64,000 bases of DNA, from NCBI RefSeq assembly GCF_001014975.1, contig NZ_BBXA01000020.1:342084-406083 (forward strand), in the 5' to 3' direction. This document shows, in pieces, positions 9,030 through 18,059 of this stretch. Positions within the stretch are counted from its first letter, which is position 1. Every line of letters begins with the position of its first letter. Origin of the DNA: Novosphingobium sp. MD-1. Lineage in GTDB: Bacteria > Pseudomonadota > Alphaproteobacteria > Sphingomonadales > Sphingomonadaceae. Made by a program: the position numbers and the translations under genes. The notes under the pieces were generated by a model. That model was given only the letters and a program-made list of their open reading frames with translations. It was not told where the DNA came from and searched no databases.

Positions 9030-9946
9030 CATCGCCCGACGGCGGGCCGGCTTCGTTCTGGAGCCCGCGCATCCTGGGGCCGTTCGCGCTGGTGGCGCTG
9101 ATCTGGGGCTCCACCTGGCTGGTCATCAAGGATCAGATCGGGTCCGTGCCGGCCAGCTGGTCGGTCACCTGGCGCTTTGCCGTGGCCGCCGTCGGCGTGC
9201 TGCTGCTGGCGCTGGCGCGCCGCGAGAGCCTGCGGCTGGACCGGCGCGGACACCAGCTCGCCGTGCTGATGGGGCTGCTCCAGTTCGTCTGCAATTTCCA
9301 GTTCGTCTACCGCGCCGAGCAGCACATCACCTCGGGCATCGTCGCCGTGCTGTTCGCGCTGCTGCTGGTGCCCAACGCCTTGTTCGCGCGGCTGTTCCTG
9401 GGGCAGCCGCTGACGCGCGGCTTCCTGGCCGGATCGGCCATCGCCATCGCCGGCATCGCCCTGTTGCTGCTGCACGAGGTGCGCACGGCGCCGGTCGGCA
9501 ACGCGGCGCTGCTGGGCGTGCTGTTCACGTTCTGCGGCATCCTGTCCGCGTCCAGCGCCAACGTGCTGCAGGCGAGCGAGGCCGCGCGGACGCGCCCGAT
9601 GCTGGCCCTGCTGTTCTGGGCGATGGTCTGGGGTGTCGCGATCGACGCGTTGTTCGCGTGGATGGTCTATGGCCCCCCGCAAATCGACATGCGGCCCGGC
9701 TATCTGCTCGGCATCGCCTATCTGGGCGTGATGGGGTCGGTGGTGACCTTTCCGCTCTATTTCCAGCTGGTGCGCGAACTCGGCCCCGGCCGCGCGGCCT
9801 ATAACGGGGTGGTCGTGCCCGTGGTGGCGATGCTGCTGTCGACGCTGTTCGAAGGTTATCGCTGGTCGTCGCTGGCCGTCGCCGGCGCGGTGCTGGCGAT
9901 GGCAGGGCTGATCGTGGCGCTGAGAGCGCGCAACCCTTCGCGATAG
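9026..9946 (+). CDS. EamA/DMT-superfamily transporter
   Basis: 306 aa inner-membrane protein with about ten hydrophobic segments in two EamA repeats, opening LGPFALVALIWGSTWLVIKD, the typical first helix. The GTG at 9026 overlaps the ltaE stop by four bases, which supports translational coupling and this start. DMT exporters next to amino-acid enzymes often export amino acids or related metabolites; a role in threonine/glycine export is inference only. Its 3' end overlaps the convergent epimerase-like gene by 91 bp. Confidence 0.9.
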   Translation: MTSPDGGPASFWSPRILGPFALVALIWGSTWLVIKDQIGSVPASWSVTWRFAVAAVGVLLLALARRESLRLDRRGHQLAVLMGLLQFVCNFQFVYRAEQHITSGIVAVLFALLLVPNALFARLFLGQPLTRGFLAGSAIAIAGIALLLLHEVRTAPVGNAALLGVLFTFCGILSASSANVLQASEAARTRPMLALLFWAMVWGVAIDALFAWMVYGPPQIDMRPGYLLGIAYLGVMGSVVTFPLYFQLVRELGPGRAAYNGVVVPVVAMLLSTLFEGYRWSSLAVAGAVLAMAGLIVALRARNPSR

Positions 9947-10719
9947 GTCGGATAGCGCGGGCGCCAGTTCAACAGGCGCCGCGCCCGCCCGTTCGCGACG
10001 CGGCGGTTCTCCGCGTAGAACGCGCGCGCGGCCGGAGAAAGGCCGGCCGCCTCCAGCGTGAGCAGCGGCGGCGGCGCGCATCCCGCCAGCCGCGCCGCTT
10101 CCTCGATCACCGCGTTCTGGCTGCACGGCAAATCGTCGGACAGGTTGTACACGCCCGCCGGCCCGCCGAACGAGGCGATGATTCCGCCGGCGATGTCCTC
10201 CACATGGACGCGGCTGAACACTTGCCCGGGCAGGTCGATGCGGTGCGCTGTCCCCGCGCGCACCCGCTCCAGCGCACTGCGGCCGGGGCCATAGATGCCC
10301 GGCAGGCGGAACACGCGCACGCGGGGATCGAGCGCCTGCCAGGCCAGGTCCGCATCGGCCCGGGCGGTCCGGCGGCCCCGCCCCACCGGCGCGCTTTCGT
10401 CCACCCAGGCGCCGGCTGCATCGCCATAGACGCCGGTGGAGGACAGATAGCCGATCCAGGCCGCGCCGCATTGCCGGATGCGCGCGCCATGGCGCAGCAG
10501 GACCGGATCGCCACCCGCCTCCGCGCCCATGCCCGAGGGTGGCACCGACGAGAGGACATGCGTGGCGTGCGCCAGCTCCGCCGCGATGCCGGCGTCGTCA
10601 TCGAAGGCCAGCGTGCCTGCGCGGCCGGTTCCGGCGACGCGCCAGCCCTGCCGCCGCAACCGCTCCGCCAGTATCCCCGCGCTGTAACCCAGCCCGAAGA
10701 CGAACAGGCGGCCCGTCAA
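9856..10719 (-). CDS. NAD(P)-dependent epimerase-like protein (YeeZ type)
   Basis: 287 aa Rossmann-fold protein of the extended SDR type. It starts with RLFVFGLGYSAGILAERL (dinucleotide-binding glycines) and has YLSSTGVYGD and the RLPGIYGPGRSALERV region seen in YeeZ/NAD-dependent epimerase relatives. The catalytic YxxxK is not obvious, so activity is uncertain. The start is a TTG at 10719 that overlaps the upstream protease stop (TTGA). The 3' end runs 91 bp into the opposing transporter gene. Confidence 0.8.
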   Translation of the reverse strand: MTGRLFVFGLGYSAGILAERLRRQGWRVAGTGRAGTLAFDDDAGIAAELAHATHVLSSVPPSGMGAEAGGDPVLLRHGARIRQCGAAWIGYLSSTGVYGDAAGAWVDESAPVGRGRRTARADADLAWQALDPRVRVFRLPGIYGPGRSALERVRAGTAHRIDLPGQVFSRVHVEDIAGGIIASFGGPAGVYNLSDDLPCSQNAVIEEAARLAGCAPPPLLTLEAAGLSPAARAFYAENRRVANGRARRLLNWRPRYPTYREGLRALSATISPAIASTAPATASDDQR

Positions 10720-12029
10720 TGCTGTGCGTCCATCGGCTCCAGCACGATCGGCGTCGGCTTTGCCATCGGCGCGCCGGGCATGTGGATCTGCTTCCACCGC
10801 ATCGCCAGCCGCACGCGCGTGGCGCCCGAGGGATGATCGTAGAACAGCGCTTCCTCGACCGGGCCAGGATCGATCTTGCGGTATTCGGAAAGCTTCATCG
10901 ACAACGAGGCGAACCCGTCCGGCTCGTGCGCGGCGTCCAGCCCGAAGACATCGGCGTCCCGCTCGGTCACGCGGACCAGCGTGTTGGTGATCGGCGTGAC
11001 CATCAGCGAAAAGACCACGAAAACGCCGGCAAGGAGAGGCATCGAGGCGGGATCGGCCACGTCGCGAATGTTCCACCGGGCTCCGTACCGGGCCAGGATC
11101 AGCGGCATGGCCCAGGCCGCCAGGAACAGCATCAGCCCGTAGAGCGCCGTCAGCCAGATCCACGAGCGCCAGACATGGCCCAGCACGTAATGCCCCATCT
11201 CGTGCCCCACCGCGGCGAGGATTTCCGGCTCGGTCGCGCGGTGCAGCAGGTTGTCGTTGAGGCTGATCCGCACGCTCGGCCCGATGCCCGAGACATTGGC
11301 CGAAATGCGCTTGGTCTGCTTGGACGCGTCATAGACGTAGATATGTTCGGCCGGCACGTCATAGGCCTTGGCCATGGCCACGATGCGATCGCGCACCGGC
11401 CCCTGGGGCAGTTCGGAATAGGTATTGAACAGCGGGAGGATATAGACCGGCGCGAACAGCATCGCCAGCGCGAGGAAGACCGAGACGACCCCCGTCGATA
11501 CCATCCACCAGTTCTTCGGCATCCGCCGGATCACGGCATAGATCACCACGAACAGCAGGCTGCCGATCACCAGCGTCACGAACAGGCCGATCACCTGTTC
11601 GCCCAGCCAGCCGGCGAAGGACTGGTTCAGCAGGCCATAGCGCGCCTCGCGCACGAACCCTGTGTAGATGGTCCACGGCAGCAGCAGCAGCGTGCTGGCC
11701 ATCAGGAACACGGCAGCCACTTCGAACACCACCAGCGCGCGCCTGCGCCCTTTGCGTTCGGCCGCATCGCGCACGCGGGGCAGGATGCGCAGCCGCAACA
11801 TGACCCAGTAGACCGCCACCGAAACCAGCGTGCCGATCAGCGCGATCCAGTAACCGCCCTCGAAATAGGCGTCCGACTTCACCCGCGCGGACCCCTGCAG
11901 CGTATCGAGGTAGGCGCGCGTGGCGGCATCGGCGTTGAAGCCAGCCGCATGGCCGACGCCCGGCACAGCAAGGAGGGCAAGGAGCGACAGAACGGCATAT
12001 GTGAAAGGGAAGAAAAAGCCCCGGCGCAT
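10716..12029 (-). CDS. M48 (Ste24-like) membrane metallopeptidase
   Basis: 437 aa. A signal-like N terminus is followed by four to five membrane segments. The zinc motif HEMGH lies at residues 276-280 inside AAVGHEMGHYVLGHVW, and the third ligand Glu is in TERDADVFGLD. This arrangement matches CAAX-protease/Ste24-type M48 enzymes used in membrane protein quality control. It diverges from pepN across about 105 bp and is coupled to the downstream epimerase-like gene by a TTGA overlap. Confidence 0.92.
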   Translation of the reverse strand: MRRGFFFPFTYAVLSLLALLAVPGVGHAAGFNADAATRAYLDTLQGSARVKSDAYFEGGYWIALIGTLVSVAVYWVMLRLRILPRVRDAAERKGRRRALVVFEVAAVFLMASTLLLLPWTIYTGFVREARYGLLNQSFAGWLGEQVIGLFVTLVIGSLLFVVIYAVIRRMPKNWWMVSTGVVSVFLALAMLFAPVYILPLFNTYSELPQGPVRDRIVAMAKAYDVPAEHIYVYDASKQTKRISANVSGIGPSVRISLNDNLLHRATEPEILAAVGHEMGHYVLGHVWRSWIWLTALYGLMLFLAAWAMPLILARYGARWNIRDVADPASMPLLAGVFVVFSLMVTPITNTLVRVTERDADVFGLDAAHEPDGFASLSMKLSEYRKIDPGPVEEALFYDHPSGATRVRLAMRWKQIHMPGAPMAKPTPIVLEPMDAQH

Positions 12030-12134
12030 TCACAGTCCTCAAACGGTCGTTCAACAAGGCCTGCGCGGCGAAACCGTCTGGAGTCAAGAGCGTTTGGCGA
12101 TTGCCCTTGGCCGGCTTCGCCCTACATTGGGACC

Positions 12135-14807
12135 ATGAACGACCTCGCCAATCCGCCATCCGCCTCCCAGACCGTCGCCACGCCCGCCTCCCCGGCCGAC
12201 GCCCCGGCGCCCGCGCACCCCGCCGTGATCCATCGCGCCGACTACCAGCCGCCGGCCTGGTTGGTGCCGGAAATCGCCCTCGATTTCGCCCTGTCGCTCA
12301 CCGAAACCCGCGTGCAGGCGACGCTTTCGGTCGAACGCAACCCGGCGGGCGACGGCGCACGCACGCTCCGTCTCGACGGGGATGGCCTGCGTCCCGCACG
12401 CGTGTCCGTGGACGGACTGCCGCACAACGACTGGCGCTTGGAAGGCGACGCGCTGCTGATCGACCTGCCGGGCGGAAAGCACCAAATCGGCATCGAAACT
12501 CTGGTCGATCCCACTGCGAACACACAGCTTTCCGGTCTCTACGCGTCCGGCGGGATGCTCTGCACCCAGTGCGAGGCGGAGGGATTCCGGCGGATCACCT
12601 TCTTCCCCGACCGGCCCGACGTGCTGAGCCGCTACACGGTGCGGATGGCGGGCGACAAGGCGCGCTTTCCGGTGCTGCTGTCGAACGGCAATCCGGTGGC
12701 GCAAGGCGAGGGGCCGGACGGCACGCACTGGGCCGAATGGCACGATCCCTGGCCCAAGCCGTCCTATCTCTTCGCGCTGGTGGCGGGCGATCTGGTGCCC
12801 ACGCGCGACAGCTTCACCACCCGGTCCGGCCGCAAGGTCGATCTGGCGATCTGGGTCCGCGCCGGCGACGAGACGCGCACCGGCCACGCCATGCGCTCGC
12901 TGATCGCCTCGATGAAATGGGACGAGGAGGTCTACGGCCGCGAATACGATCTCGACCTGTTCAACATCGTCGCCGTCTCGGACTTCAACGCCGGCGCGAT
13001 GGAGAACAAGGGCCTCAACGTCTTCAACACGCGCTACATCCTGGCCGATCCGGAAACCGCGACCGATGCGGACTACGACGCGATCGAGGGCGTGGTGGCG
13101 CACGAATACTTCCACAACTGGTCGGGCAACCGCGTGACCTGCCGCGACTGGTTCCAGCTCAGCCTCAAGGAAGGCTTCACCGTGCTGCGCGACCAGCAGT
13201 TCAGCGCCGATCGCGGATCGCCGCCGGTCAAGCGGATCGAGGACGTGCGCGTGCTGCGTGCGGCGCAGTTCCCCGAGGATTCGGGGCCGCTCGCCCACCC
13301 GATCCGGCCCGACAGCTACGCCGAAATCTCGAACTTCTATACCGCCACGGTCTATAACAAGGGCGCCGAAGTCATCCGCATGATGACGGTGCTGGCCGGG
13401 CCGGAACGCTTCCGCAAGGGCACCGATCTCTATTTCGCGCGCCACGATGGCGAGGCGGCGACCTGCGAGGATTTCGTCAAGGCGATCGAGGACGGGGCAG
13501 GGCTGGACCTCACGAAATTCCGCCGCTGGTACGAACAGGCCGGCACGCCCAGGGTGGACGCGGCGCTGGCGCACGACGCGGCATCGGGCACCGTCACGCT
13601 CACGCTCCGCCAGACCGTGCCGCCCACGCCCGGCCAGCCGGTCAAGCAGCCGATGCCGATCCCGCTGCGCACCGCGCTGTTCGACCGCGCCACCGGCACG
13701 CACCGGGGCGAACACCTGCTGGTGCTGGAAGAGGCGGAACAGGCCTTCACGTTCGAAGGCCATGCCGAGGCACCGGTGCTGTCGATCAACCGGTGCTTTT
13801 CCGCGCCCGTGGCGATCACCAGCCCGGCGACGACGGCCGACCTCGTGTTCCTGGCCGAACATGACGACGATCCCTTCGCCCGGTACGAGGCGATGCAGCA
13901 GCTGGTCGTCCAGCATCTTGTCGCGGCGGTGACCGGCACGCTCGACGATGCCGCGCGCGCGGCCGGCGAAGCGGCGATTACCGAAGCCTTCGGCACGATC
14001 CTGGCCGACGCCAAACTCGACGACCTGATGCGCGGCGAACTGGTGATCCTGCCCGGCGAGGCCTATCTCGCCGAACAGATCGCCGGGGTCGATCCCTCGC
14101 GCGTCCATGCCGAACGCGAAGCGCTGAAGCAGCACCTCGGCACGCGGTTGCGGGCGGAGATCATCGCGCTTCACGATCGCTGCTCCGCCGTGCCCTACAG
14201 CCTAGACTCCGCCGCGCGCGGCGCGCGCAAGCTGAAAACGCAGGCGCTGGTCTATCTGGCCGCGGCCGAGCCCGCCGAAGCCGCCCGGCGCGCCAAGGCG
14301 CAATACGACGCAGCCGACAACATGACCGACCGGCAGGGCGCGCTGATGGTGCTGTGCGGCCTGTCCGCACCCGAGCGCGAGGCGGCGCTGGCCGATTTCC
14401 ACCAGCGCTTCGCGGGCAACATGCTGGTGATCGACAAGTGGTTCTCGCTCCAGGCGGGATCGCTCCACCCGCAGGCGATCGCGCACGTGAAGGCGCTGGC
14501 CAGCCATCCGGACTTCACCATGACCAACCCCAACCGGGTGCGCTCGCTCTACATGGCGTTCGCGGCCAACCCGCAGGCGTTCCACAAGCCGGACGGCGAA
14601 GGCTATCGCCTGATCGCGGACCTGATCCTGGCGCTCGATCCGATCAACGCCAACACCGCCGCGCGCTTCGTGCCGCCACTGGGCCGCTGGCGCAAGGTGG
14701 AGCCGGGCCGCGCCGCGCTGATGCGCGCGGAGCTGGAACGCATCGCGGCCTGTTCCACGCTGTCGCGCGACGTGCGCGAGCAAGTCACGCGCAGCCTGGA
14801 CAGCTGA
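12135..14807 (+). CDS. pepN: aminopeptidase N (M1 family)
   Basis: 890 aa, full length for bacterial PepN. The GAMEN exopeptidase motif starts at residue 287. The zinc site HEYFH lies at 323-327 with the third ligand Glu346 in SLKEGF. It releases N-terminal residues from peptides in the cytosol. The ATG at 12135 is followed by a low-complexity Ala/Pro-rich leader before the first conserved segment (YQPPAWLVPEIALDF). Open frame upstream of this ATG is antisense shadow. The downstream pgeF gene begins 1 nt after the stop. Confidence 0.96.
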   Translation: MNDLANPPSASQTVATPASPADAPAPAHPAVIHRADYQPPAWLVPEIALDFALSLTETRVQATLSVERNPAGDGARTLRLDGDGLRPARVSVDGLPHNDWRLEGDALLIDLPGGKHQIGIETLVDPTANTQLSGLYASGGMLCTQCEAEGFRRITFFPDRPDVLSRYTVRMAGDKARFPVLLSNGNPVAQGEGPDGTHWAEWHDPWPKPSYLFALVAGDLVPTRDSFTTRSGRKVDLAIWVRAGDETRTGHAMRSLIASMKWDEEVYGREYDLDLFNIVAVSDFNAGAMENKGLNVFNTRYILADPETATDADYDAIEGVVAHEYFHNWSGNRVTCRDWFQLSLKEGFTVLRDQQFSADRGSPPVKRIEDVRVLRAAQFPEDSGPLAHPIRPDSYAEISNFYTATVYNKGAEVIRMMTVLAGPERFRKGTDLYFARHDGEAATCEDFVKAIEDGAGLDLTKFRRWYEQAGTPRVDAALAHDAASGTVTLTLRQTVPPTPGQPVKQPMPIPLRTALFDRATGTHRGEHLLVLEEAEQAFTFEGHAEAPVLSINRCFSAPVAITSPATTADLVFLAEHDDDPFARYEAMQQLVVQHLVAAVTGTLDDAARAAGEAAITEAFGTILADAKLDDLMRGELVILPGEAYLAEQIAGVDPSRVHAEREALKQHLGTRLRAEIIALHDRCSAVPYSLDSAARGARKLKTQALVYLAAAEPAEAARRAKAQYDAADNMTDRQGALMVLCGLSAPEREAALADFHQRFAGNMLVIDKWFSLQAGSLHPQAIAHVKALASHPDFTMTNPNRVRSLYMAFAANPQAFHKPDGEGYRLIADLILALDPINANTAARFVPPLGRWRKVEPGRAALMRAELERIAACSTLSRDVREQVTRSLDS

Positions 14808-14808
14808 C

Positions 14809-15606
14809 GTGGTGGAGGGTGCGGGCATTACCGGCGTGGACGTGCTCACCCACCCGGCGTTGGGCGGCGTGCCCCACGGCTTCCTGGGCCGGCGCGGCGG
14901 AGTGAGCGAAGGCGTGCTCGCCGGCCTCAACGTCGGCTGGGGCAGTGAGGACGATCCCGCCGCCACGGCCGAGAACCGCCGCCGCGCGACCGAGGCCGTC
15001 CTTCCCGGCGGCCGGCTCGTCTGTGCCTATCAGATCCATTCACCCGACGTGGTGACGGTGACCGAGCCGTGGTCCGAGAGCGACCGCCCGAAGGCCGACG
15101 CGCTCGTCACCCGCCTGCCCGGCGTGGTGCTGGGCATTCTCACCGCCGATTGCGCCCCCGTGCTGTTCCACGACGCAAAAGCCGGGGTGATCGGCGCGGC
15201 GCACGCCGGCTGGAAAGGCGCGTTCGGCGGAGTGACCGACAATACCATCGCGGCGATGGAAGCGCTGGGGGCCAGGCGCGCGGACATCGCCGCCGTCGTC
15301 GGCCCGTGCATCGCGCAGAAGAGCTACGAGGTGGACGCCGCCTTCGAGGACCGCTTCCTGGCCACCGACCCGGCCAACGCGCGCTTCTTCCGCGCCGGCA
15401 AGGCGGGGCACGCCTGGTTCGATCTGGAAGGCTACGTCGCCGCGCGGCTGCAGGCGGCCGGCGTCGGCACGGTCGCCATGCTGGGCGAGGATACCTACAG
15501 CCAGCCCGACCGCTTCTATTCGTTCCGCCGCGCCACGCACCGGGGCGAGCCCGACTATGGCCGCGAGATCTCGCTGATCGCGCTGCCGCAAAACCGGACG
15601 GCATAG
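14809..15606 (+). CDS. pgeF: purine nucleosidase/laccase-domain protein (YfiH family)
   Basis: 265 aa. Family motifs QIHSPDVV (His77), TADCAPVLF (Cys115) and AAHAGWKGAF (His132) supply the metal/catalytic triad. YfiH/LACC1 proteins, formerly called polyphenol oxidases, act on purine nucleosides and edit peptidoglycan precursors. The start is GTG at 14809, with a second GTG right after. It follows pepN with no gap, so they are cotranscribed. Confidence 0.9.
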   Translation: MVEGAGITGVDVLTHPALGGVPHGFLGRRGGVSEGVLAGLNVGWGSEDDPAATAENRRRATEAVLPGGRLVCAYQIHSPDVVTVTEPWSESDRPKADALVTRLPGVVLGILTADCAPVLFHDAKAGVIGAAHAGWKGAFGGVTDNTIAAMEALGARRADIAAVVGPCIAQKSYEVDAAFEDRFLATDPANARFFRAGKAGHAWFDLEGYVAARLQAAGVGTVAMLGEDTYSQPDRFYSFRRATHRGEPDYGREISLIALPQNRTA

Positions 15607-15614
15607 CCTTTGAT

Positions 15615-15698
15615 CGTCATTGCGAGGGGCAAAGCCCCGCGGCAATCCAGAGCCGCGCGCGGGACTCTGGATTGCGTCGCGTGCCGCTCGCAATGACG
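15615..15698. repeat. 84-bp palindromic intergenic repeat, copy 1
   Basis: Begins CGTCATTGCGAG and ends with its reverse complement CTCGCAATGACG, with internal inverted segments CAATCCAGAG / CTCTGGATTG. A second copy of identical length lies at 33788-33871 in reverse orientation with only a few substitutions. This is a REP/BIME-like intergenic element located between the convergent pgeF and transporter genes. Confidence 0.9.
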
Positions 15699-15723
15699 AA
15701 GCGGGTCAACCCGGCGTCATGCT

Positions 15724-17007
15724 TCAGGCGATTCGCGATGTCTTTCGCGTATCGGGCATCAGCAGGTAGACCACGAACGATACCGCGATGCAGCCGGCCA
15801 CGTACCAGAAATAGCCGTCTTCCCAGCCTTCGGTCTTGAACCACAGCGCGATGTATTCGGCCGATCCGCCGAACACCGACACCGTGACCGCATAGGGCAG
15901 GCCCACGCCCAGCGCGCGGATGCCGGCGGGGAACAGTTCGGCCTTCACCACCGCGTTGATCGCGGTATAGCCGCTGACCACGACCAGCGCCGCCATCAGC
16001 AGGGCGAACCCGGTCCAGAAATCGTGCGCCACCGCCAGCGCGCGCATCAGCGGCACGGTGATGACCGCGCCCACCAGCCCGAAGGCCAGCAGCAGCGGCC
16101 GCCGCCCGATCCGGTCCGACAGCGCGCCGACCAGCGGTTGCAGCACCATGAAGCCCGCCAGCACCAGCGCGGAGACCAGCGTCGCGTCCTCCTTCGACCA
16201 GCCGGCGGTGTTGACCATGAACTTCTGCGCATAGGTGGTGAAGGTATAGAACGCGACCGTGCCGCCCATGGTCAGGCCCACCACCGTCAGCACCTCGCGC
16301 GGGTGGGCGAGCAGGCGGCGCAGCGAAGGCTGGTGTTCGCGCTCCTGCTCGAACGCGGCGGTTTCGTGCATGGTCCGGCGCAGCCACAGCGCGGCGACGG
16401 CGCACGCGGCGCCGATCAGGAACGGTACGCGCCAGCCCCAGGCGTGGAGTTGCTCCTCCGTCAGCACCTGTTGCAGCACGATCAGCACGCCCAGCGCCAG
16501 CAACTGCCCCATGATCAGGGTAACGTACTGGAAACTGGACCAGAAGCCGCGCCGCTCGGCCGATGCCACTTCGGACAGGTAGGTCGCGCTCGCGCCGTAT
16601 TCGCCGCCGACGCTGAGGCCCTGCAACAGCCGCGCGATCACCAGCAGCACCGGCGCGGCCACGCCGATCCGGTCATAGCCCGGCGTCAGCCCGACGATCA
16701 GCGAACCCAGGCACATCAGCAGCACGGACGCGGTCAGCGCCGTCTTGCGCCCCGCCCGATCGGCGTAGAGCCCCATCAGCCAGCCGCCGACAGGGCGCAT
16801 CAGGAAGCCCACCGCGAAGACCGCGGCGGTGTTCAGCAGCTGCGCGGTGGGATCGCCCTTGGGAAAGAACGCCGAGGCAAAATAGAGCGAGAACGCGGCA
16901 TAGACGTACCAGTCATACCATTCGATGAGATTGCCCACCGATCCGCTGAAAATCGAACGCAACCGGCTCGGCGCCTCCTTCGATCCGTGATGCGCGCCCG
17001 ATGCCAT
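15724..17007 (-). CDS. MFS transporter, metabolite:H+ symporter (KgtP/MHS-like)
   Basis: 427 aa with twelve predicted transmembrane helices. The N terminus GSVGNLIEWYDWYVYAAFSL is the hallmark of the metabolite:H+ symporter family (alpha-ketoglutarate, citrate, proline/betaine carriers). The MFS loop motif appears as GLYADRAGRK and again as ALSDRIGRRP. LLQGLSVGGEYGAS is also typical. An organic acid, most likely a dicarboxylate, is the probable substrate, but the sequence does not settle it. Confidence 0.92.
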   Translation of the reverse strand: MASGAHHGSKEAPSRLRSIFSGSVGNLIEWYDWYVYAAFSLYFASAFFPKGDPTAQLLNTAAVFAVGFLMRPVGGWLMGLYADRAGRKTALTASVLLMCLGSLIVGLTPGYDRIGVAAPVLLVIARLLQGLSVGGEYGASATYLSEVASAERRGFWSSFQYVTLIMGQLLALGVLIVLQQVLTEEQLHAWGWRVPFLIGAACAVAALWLRRTMHETAAFEQEREHQPSLRRLLAHPREVLTVVGLTMGGTVAFYTFTTYAQKFMVNTAGWSKEDATLVSALVLAGFMVLQPLVGALSDRIGRRPLLLAFGLVGAVITVPLMRALAVAHDFWTGFALLMAALVVVSGYTAINAVVKAELFPAGIRALGVGLPYAVTVSVFGGSAEYIALWFKTEGWEDGYFWYVAGCIAVSFVVYLLMPDTRKTSRIA

Positions 17008-17090
17008 AGCTCTCCCCGCCGATGTCAGGAAGCGACGCTAGGCGGCGGCGGGGGCAAAGATCAAGCGACCGCTGCCGCAAGGGTGCGGGT

Positions 17091-17756
17091 TCAGAGCAGG
17101 CCCCGCGCCTCGAGATCGGCGCGCAGCGCGGCGGCGTCGTCGCGGAAATGGTGGGTGTGCCAGCCGAGCGCGTCCGCCGCCGCGATATTGGCGGCGTTGT
17201 CGTCGATGAACAGCATCCGCGCAGGCTCATGACCGAAACGGCGGGCCGCCAGCGCGAAGATCGCCGCATCGGGCTTGATCAGCTTTTCCACGCCGGAGAC
17301 GACGATATCGCGGAAATGGTCAAGCACCGGGAAGGTCGGGCGGAACATCGCCCAGGTATCGGCGCCGAAATTGGTGATCGAAAACTGCGGTATCCCGCGC
17401 GCATCCAGCGCCCGGACCAGTTCGTGCGTGCCCGTGACCGGCCCCGGCACCGCATCCAGCCAGTTGGGCGCATAGGCTTCGATCAACGGGCGATAGGCGG
17501 GAAATTCGGCAGAGCGCGCGGCGATCATCTCCGCCAGCGGAACGCCCGCGTCGTGCTGCGCGTGCCATTCCTCGGTCACCACGTTGGCCAGGAACCAGTC
17601 CAGTTCGCGCGGGTCGGCGATCAGCTTTTCGTAAAGCGAGGCGATTCGCCACTGCACCAGCACGCGGCCGATATCCCAGACGACCGCGTCGATCGCGCCA
17701 TCAACGGGCGCATCGACCGGGGCATCGTCCTGCTGGCTCACGCTGCGTTCCCGCAA
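17091..17756 (-). CDS. HAD-family hydrolase (YihX/haloacid-dehalogenase-like)
   Basis: 221 aa. HAD motif I is AVVWDIGRVLVQW, with the nucleophilic Asp; the usual second Asp is replaced by Gly, as in dehalogenase-like members. Motif II Ser/Thr is in QFSITNFGADTW, motif III Lys in VEKLIKPDAAIF, and motif IV acidic residues in MLFIDDNAANI. Probably a small-molecule phosphatase. The first 20 residues contain an APVDAPVD duplication and are poorly conserved, so a start at the internal GTG (VSQQDD) is possible. Confidence 0.88.
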   Translation of the reverse strand: MRERSVSQQDDAPVDAPVDGAIDAVVWDIGRVLVQWRIASLYEKLIADPRELDWFLANVVTEEWHAQHDAGVPLAEMIAARSAEFPAYRPLIEAYAPNWLDAVPGPVTGTHELVRALDARGIPQFSITNFGADTWAMFRPTFPVLDHFRDIVVSGVEKLIKPDAAIFALAARRFGHEPARMLFIDDNAANIAAADALGWHTHHFRDDAAALRADLEARGLL

Positions 17757-17817
17757 ACAAATGCGCCCCCGCGCAGGCGGGGGCAGCCTTGCCTCTGCAA
17801 GAGGCGTCGATCAGGAC

Positions 17818-17849
17818 GGAAGCGTTCCGGCAGGTGCGGGAACGCTTCC
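17818..17849 (-). terminator. hairpin downstream of rpmJ
   Basis: A perfect 11-bp inverted repeat (GGAAGCGTTCC at 17818-17828 and its complement at 17839-17849) with a 10-nt loop lies 12 bp after the rpmJ stop. There is no clear U-tract, so efficiency as an intrinsic terminator is uncertain. Confidence 0.5.
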
Positions 17850-17861
17850 GCCAGAGCCGGA

Positions 17862-17987
17862 TCAGCCCTGGCGCGCCTTGAAACGACGGTTGGTCTTGTT
17901 GATGACGTAGGTCCGGCCACGGCGGCGGATCACGCGGTTGTCCCGGTGGCGGTCCTTGAGCGACTTCAGGCTGTTGCGAATCTTCAT
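17862..17987 (-). CDS. rpmJ: 50S ribosomal protein L36
   Basis: 41 aa and very basic, starting [20 protein letters not shown] and ending with [12 protein letters not shown]. It is the longer, cysteine-free L36 variant: none of the zinc-binding Cys residues of the short form are present. It stands alone between galE and a HAD gene, as is common for this paralogue, followed by a strong hairpin. Confidence 0.95.
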   Translation of the reverse strand: MKIRNSLKSLKDRHRDNRVIRRRGRTYVINKTNRRFKARQG

Positions 17988-18059
17988 GACGAATCCCTTT
18001 GCCCGAAGCGACCGGGCTTGAAACTGAAGGCGCGCCGATAAGGGCGGGCCGGTGGAAAG

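Noticed and set aside
12084..14174. 696-aa minus-strand frame opposite pepN
   Set aside because: Antisense shadow; the plus strand has GAMEN and HEXXH motifs of aminopeptidase N.
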